64,000 nucleotides of DNA from Notoacmeibacter ruber (GTDB lineage Bacteria; Pseudomonadota; Alphaproteobacteria; Rhizobiales; Rhizobiaceae), in the NCBI RefSeq assembly GCF_003668555.1, contig NZ_RCWN01000002.1:90123-154122 (forward strand). The letters run 5' to 3'. The position numbers and the translations under genes were made by a program. Every line of letters begins with the position of its first letter. The first letter of the stretch is position 1. Shown here in pieces: positions 62,995 to 64,000 of the stretch. The notes beneath the pieces were generated by a model. The model was not told where the DNA came from, made no database searches, and saw only the letters and a program-made list of their open reading frames with translations.

Positions 62995-64000
62995 ATGGAT
63001 GTCTGCGTCAGCATTATCGTCGTTACGCGCAACGCCGACTTTTTTCAGGCGGGCGCGTCGGTGATTTGCGATTTGCAGAATGCCCTGTTCGACGAAGTCA
63101 CCATCGATAGCGACTGGGACGTGCCGCTGCCTGCCATGCCGCCGCCCGGTCCGCACTATCTGAAGGCCCGCGACCGGGCGATGCGCTTTATCAAGGGCGG
63201 AGAGGACCGGATTTCGCTGCACGTCGTGCAGGCTCCGAGCCTTCCTAACGCGGTCGACAGGCTAGCTTCGGTGCAACGGAACCGTGACGTCCACCATGTC
63301 GGCATGGCCTATGTCGACTATTCCGGCCCCTATCATGCGGAACGGTCGATTGCCGAGATCGACCGGGACTTGCGTGATTTTTACGCCGCGCTGCGCGAAC
63401 GCCACGTGACCGCATTCGAAACCCCGTCATCGACTGCCGTTTTCCAGCCGCAGCAACCCCTGCCCTATCAGGTCCACCCGATGAATTTCATCCGGTGCGT
63501 GCTGCCAAGCGATCCCGACATACTGCGCGCGCAGCTTCTCTGTCTGTGGATGGATTTCTACGAGCTGAGCCTGGTCAACCGCCGCATCCGCGCCGGCGAC
63601 AGGGCAAAGCCGACAAGCGCGCTGGCCGATCTGATCGGCAACTTCCTCGATGAACGGACGGACCGGCGCTGGACGCTGCAATATTACACCGGCTCGCTTG
63701 TCTCCAGCCTGATCTCGGCTTTCGAGACACTCGCGGAAGAGCGCGGCGTTCCTGTTCTGCGAGGGCCGAGTGAGCATTCTCTGGCCTGCGGCGCGATGGC
63801 CAACTGGCAGCTCTACGAGATGCCCTCCGTCACCATCATCACATCGGGCATGATCGATGAGTTTCGCGGCACATTGGCCAATTTGTGCGAAGCGCGCGCC
63901 CGCGGCTTCGTGATCTGCGCAGAGCAGAAGCCGGCGCAGTGGTACGCCTTTCAGTCGACCATCACGCCGGAGAACGACAGCCGAGAAATGTTGCGCGCCC
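62995..64000 (+). CDS. ThDP-dependent-enzyme-like protein, cut by window edge
   Basis: 335 residues are visible and no stop is reached. Residues about 1-240 are unrecognised (MDVCVSIIVVTRNADFFQAG, RDVHHVGMAYVDYSGPYHAE). From about residue 240 it reads LAEERGVPVLRGPSEHSLAC, GAMANWQLYEMPSVTIITSG and then MIDEFRGTLANLCEARARGF, which follows the pattern of a ThDP-enzyme Pyr domain (the Glu in PSEHS would be the ThDP activating residue). It follows the dikinase gene by 31 bp in the same direction, so it is part of the operon. Assignment is moderate. Confidence 0.6.
   Translation, partial: MDVCVSIIVVTRNADFFQAGASVICDLQNALFDEVTIDSDWDVPLPAMPPPGPHYLKARDRAMRFIKGGEDRISLHVVQAPSLPNAVDRLASVQRNRDVHHVGMAYVDYSGPYHAERSIAEIDRDLRDFYAALRERHVTAFETPSSTAVFQPQQPLPYQVHPMNFIRCVLPSDPDILRAQLLCLWMDFYELSLVNRRIRAGDRAKPTSALADLIGNFLDERTDRRWTLQYYTGSLVSSLISAFETLAEERGVPVLRGPSEHSLACGAMANWQLYEMPSVTIITSGMIDEFRGTLANLCEARARGFVICAEQKPAQWYAFQSTITPENDSREMLRA

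Noticed and set aside
60240..63032. Very long open frame on the minus strand
   Set aside because: It is fully antisense to the dikinase-like gene, has His/Arg-rich low-complexity composition and no family signature; high GC explains it.
1..64000. CRISPR array, tRNA or rRNA genes
   Set aside because: No regularly spaced repeats of the right size and no cloverleaf or rRNA-like stretch were noticed by reading.

Overview
The window is a high-GC alphaproteobacterial sequence; gene content and protein style suggest Rhodobacterales or Hyphomicrobiales (Rhizobiales). It looks like accessory DNA such as a genomic island, chromid or large plasmid. Complete catabolic operons alternate with gene debris: a frameshifted ISNCY-type transposase, an IS3 transposase tail, a serine recombinase, a prophage tail gene, a toxin-antitoxin pair, and fragments of globin, EamA, SDR and EAL genes. 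I saw no rRNA, tRNA or CRISPR array. The lineage is inferred from the style of the proteins, not from a search.

Layout. (1) 1-9.6 kb: a minus-strand operon (CaiB CoA-transferase, acyl-CoA dehydrogenase, MaoC hydratase, CitE-like lyase, TRAP transporter) runs divergently from an IclR regulator across a near-perfect palindrome. A PAS-LuxR regulator, a thiolase and an acyl-CoA synthetase follow. The set fits uptake, CoA activation, oxidation, hydration and cleavage of a small, perhaps branched C5, dicarboxylate. (2) 9.6-11.0 kb: decayed IS. (3) 11.3-14.1 kb: redox-stress group with a broken truncated-globin gene, a Cys-rich SufR-like regulator, superoxide dismutase, 7Fe ferredoxin, flavin reductase and DoxX. 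(4) 14.1-15.8 kb: mostly non-coding debris. (5) 15.8-20.8 kb: a secreted 1533-residue Rhs/YD-repeat protein overlapping a small AT-rich candidate immunity gene. (6) 20.9-30.9 kb: mobile and defence-like mosaic with a phage tail gene, FMN reductase/MarR pair, resolvase, VapBC-like pair, an unrecognised two-gene HEPN-like cassette behind 18-bp phased repeats, a truncated EAL gene, a GSU2403-type nucleotidyltransferase behind a perfect 15-bp inverted repeat, and a diguanylate cyclase. (7) 31.2-38.4 kb: two LysE exporters, gene fragments, a periplasmic PaoABC-like molybdenum aldehyde oxidoreductase, and an RTX protein. (8) 38.5-53.1 kb: an amino-sugar regulon with an RpiR regulator, two ABC importers sharing one visible ATPase, Gfo/Idh and SDR dehydrogenases, ROK kinase, NagB, NagA and NanE. 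A 44-bp element, 40/44 identical, lies in both divergent promoters. (9) 53.4-55.8 kb: TetR with twin operators, an SDR, and an NAD-dependent epimerase-like protein. (10) 56.1-64.0 kb: an IS3 remnant, then luxR and luxI facing each other. luxI is divergent from doxX, an FAD oxidoreductase, a 902-residue dikinase-like protein and a ThDP-enzyme-like gene cut by the window edge.

The most interesting candidate system is region 10, a quorum-sensing-linked biosynthetic cluster whose large enzyme has the domain plan of an antibiotic (rifampin) phosphotransferase rather than of true PEP synthase. The two-gene HEPN cassette at 25.2-27.0 kb and the Rhs toxin/immunity pair come next.
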